Positions 14,710 through 16,012 of a stretch of 16,012 bases of DNA are shown here, piece by piece. Within the stretch, counting starts at the first letter, position 1, and every line of letters starts with the position of its first letter. The position numbers and the translations under genes are program-made. This stretch comes from Verrucomicrobia bacterium UBA1727 (lineage in GTDB: Bacteria > Verrucomicrobiota > Kiritimatiellia > RFP12 > UBA1067). The stretch lies in NCBI GenBank assembly GCA_002315875.1, contig DCIL01000037.1, forward strand, positions 19,570 to 35,581, read 5' to 3'. Under the pieces are notes generated by a model that saw only the letters and a program-made list of their open reading frames with translations, was not told the origin of the DNA and made no database searches.

Positions 14710-15728
14710 AAAAGAAAAACAACACGTTCGCCGAGGCCATCGTCGGTCTCTTCATGGTATCACTCATCCTGCTGCTCGCGTACTTCACGATCGTCGTCTC
14801 GGGCGTTGAGCTGCTGTCTGGCAAGGAACGGCGTCCCGTCTCGCTCGTCTTCGACAATGTCGGCGGACTCAAGGACCGCGACAACGTGATGTACCGCGGC
14901 ACCAAGGTCGGCATCATCGAGAGCATCGAAGTCACTCCCACCAACCTCATCGTGACGGCGATGGTGGATGACAAGGTCGTGCTCAGGAAGAGCGCTTCCG
15001 CCCAGATCTGCAACTCCTCGATGCTCGGCGGCTTCTATCTCAAGCTCCTCGAAGGCGAGGGCGAGCAGATTGATCTTTCCACGGCCTTGATCCGCGGAGA
15101 AAAGCCGACGGACTGGATGGAGGACATCGCGCGCATCTCGCGCAATCTCAACGAGCTCACTTCGTCCCCCGAACTCAAGTCCATCGTCACCAATCTCGCC
15201 GCGATGAGCATCAAGGCGCGGCAGGTGTGCGACAAGGCGGACATGGTGGTGGCCCGCATCGAGCGCGGCGAGGGTACGGTCGGCAAGCTTCTGTCGTCCG
15301 ACGACACCGTCTACAAGGATCTTTCCGCGACCGTTGCCGAGGCCCGCAAGAGCGTGGAGAAGTTCAACTCCGGCAAGATCATGGAGAATGCCGAGGCGAC
15401 GATGGCCAATGCGCGTCAGGTTTCCGAGAAGCTCAATCGCGACAAGACGTTCAAGGATCTCGAGGACGGCGTTGCCGCCTTCCGCAAGGCCGCCGAGAGC
15501 TTCAACATCAAGGAGACGCAGGACAAGGCGAATGCGCTTCTCGGCAATCTGAACGAGGTCGCGCTCAAGATGAAGAACGGCGAGGGCACGCTCGGCAAGC
15601 TCAATAACGATCCGAAGCTCTATGACGAGGTCAACGGACTCATCCGCGACGTCCGTCAGGTAATCGACAACTTCCGCGATACCACCCCGATCTCCACCTT
15701 CTCCTCTCTCGCCGTCGGCGCGCTGTGA
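14706..15728 (+). CDS. mlaD: MlaD-family MCE-domain lipid-transport protein
   Basis: A 340-residue inner-membrane-anchored periplasmic protein that should form the lipid-binding ring above MlaE/MlaF. One N-terminal membrane helix (about 10-31) precedes the MCE domain (about 38-115: VSLVFDNVGGLKDRDNVMYRGTKVG is its start, with SASAQICNSSMLGGFYLKLL near its end). The rest is helical, probably coiled coil, and carries two GEGT(V/L)GKL motifs (188-195 and 292-299), each followed by an acidic residue and a Y-x(2)-(L/V) segment. Such tails are typical of longer MCE proteins and may build a tunnel or anchor. No MlaC (periplasmic shuttle) or MlaB (STAS) gene follows. It is the last gene of the operon. 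Confidence 0.93.
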   Translation: MKKKNNTFAEAIVGLFMVSLILLLAYFTIVVSGVELLSGKERRPVSLVFDNVGGLKDRDNVMYRGTKVGIIESIEVTPTNLIVTAMVDDKVVLRKSASAQICNSSMLGGFYLKLLEGEGEQIDLSTALIRGEKPTDWMEDIARISRNLNELTSSPELKSIVTNLAAMSIKARQVCDKADMVVARIERGEGTVGKLLSSDDTVYKDLSATVAEARKSVEKFNSGKIMENAEATMANARQVSEKLNRDKTFKDLEDGVAAFRKAAESFNIKETQDKANALLGNLNEVALKMKNGEGTLGKLNNDPKLYDEVNGLIRDVRQVIDNFRDTTPISTFSSLAVGAL

Positions 15729-15749
15729 GAGAGTCGTGATCGCCGGATA

Positions 15750-15758
15750 TGATATAAT
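15750..15758 (+). promoter_or_regulatory. Extended -10 promoter of serC
   Basis: The stretch TGATATAAT gives an extended -10 (TGnTATAAT). No good -35 is seen 17-18 bases upstream. A leader of about 80 bases would follow. It is AT-rich and holds only a weak possible stem (CGTCC at 15771-15775 with GGACG at 15795-15799). The TATAATACG core matches the other two promoters of the window. Confidence 0.65.
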
Positions 15759-15843
15759 ACGCATTTAAATCGTCCACCACCCGATAATTTCTACGGACGG
15801 TTGAAACAAGATAAACTCTAAACAAATACAAGGAAAGACAGAA

Positions 15844-16012
15844 ATGGCAAGAGCATACAACTTCTCCGCGGGTCCCGCGGTTCTCCCCCTCGAGGTTCTT
15901 CAGAACGCCCAGAAGGATCTCGTCGATTACAAGGGCTGCGGCATGTCCGTCATGGAAATGAGCCACCGCGGCAAGGATTACGATGTCATTCACCAGGAGG
16001 CGATCGCCACCT
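15844..16012 (+). CDS. serC: Phosphoserine aminotransferase, N-terminal part
   Basis: The first 56 codons of a PLP enzyme that converts 3-phosphohydroxypyruvate to phosphoserine in serine biosynthesis; the rest lies beyond the window. The opening YNFSAGPAVLPLEVL and the segment GMSVMEMSHRGKDY are hallmark SerC sequences. AAGGAAAG (15830-15837) is a good ribosome-binding site. The gene has its own promoter and appears separate from the mla operon. Confidence 0.93.
   Translation, partial: MARAYNFSAGPAVLPLEVLQNAQKDLVDYKGCGMSVMEMSHRGKDYDVIHQEAIAT

Noticed and set aside
15771..15799. Possible regulatory hairpin in the serC leader
   Set aside because: The stem is only 5 base pairs around a 19-base loop, too weak to claim.

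Overview
The window looks like chromosomal DNA of a Gram-negative bacterium. It carries outer-membrane lipoproteins, an MCE/Mla lipid-transport module, secreted glycoside hydrolases and a giant secreted beta-strand-repeat/LamG-like protein. This mix suggests the PVC superphylum, with gut-type Kiritimatiellota or Lentisphaerota as the best guess; that placement is an inference from gene style, not from a marker. All supported genes are on the + strand and packed very tightly. No phage, insertion sequence, tRNA, rRNA or CRISPR was seen, and no gap exceeds about 115 bases.

Region 1 (1-1978) is the end of an operon that begins outside the window: the C-terminus of a type IIA topoisomerase B subunit (ParE-like), a 10-TM EamA/DMT transporter and a biotin-protein ligase without a DNA-binding domain. 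Region 2 (about 1967-5386) starts at a good sigma70-type promoter whose -35 lies inside birA. It encodes a secreted (alpha/alpha)6-barrel glycosidase (GH65/GH95-like) followed by three consecutive small lipoproteins that all show a BamE/SmpA-like pattern.

Region 3 (about 5437-15728) starts at a promoter nearly identical in sequence to that of region 2. It runs through seven genes with gaps or overlaps of at most 8 bases: riboflavin synthase (ribE), a secreted GH36-like alpha-galactosidase, a 1431-residue secreted adhesin-like protein, a compact ketoacyl-ACP synthase III homologue, and mlaE-mlaF-mlaD. Region 4 (15729-16012) is a leader with an extended -10 promoter and the start of serC.

The two middle operons appear to link secreted carbohydrate-active enzymes with envelope building: lipoproteins, lipid trafficking and a large surface protein. 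The riboflavin gene is probably a passenger that shares the promoter. The most interesting points are the seven-gene operon, the compact KAS III beside an MCE transporter, the tandem BamE-like lipoproteins, the shared promoter block next to operon-leading genes without Shine-Dalgarno sites, and the missing canonical acid/base motif in the GH36-like enzyme.
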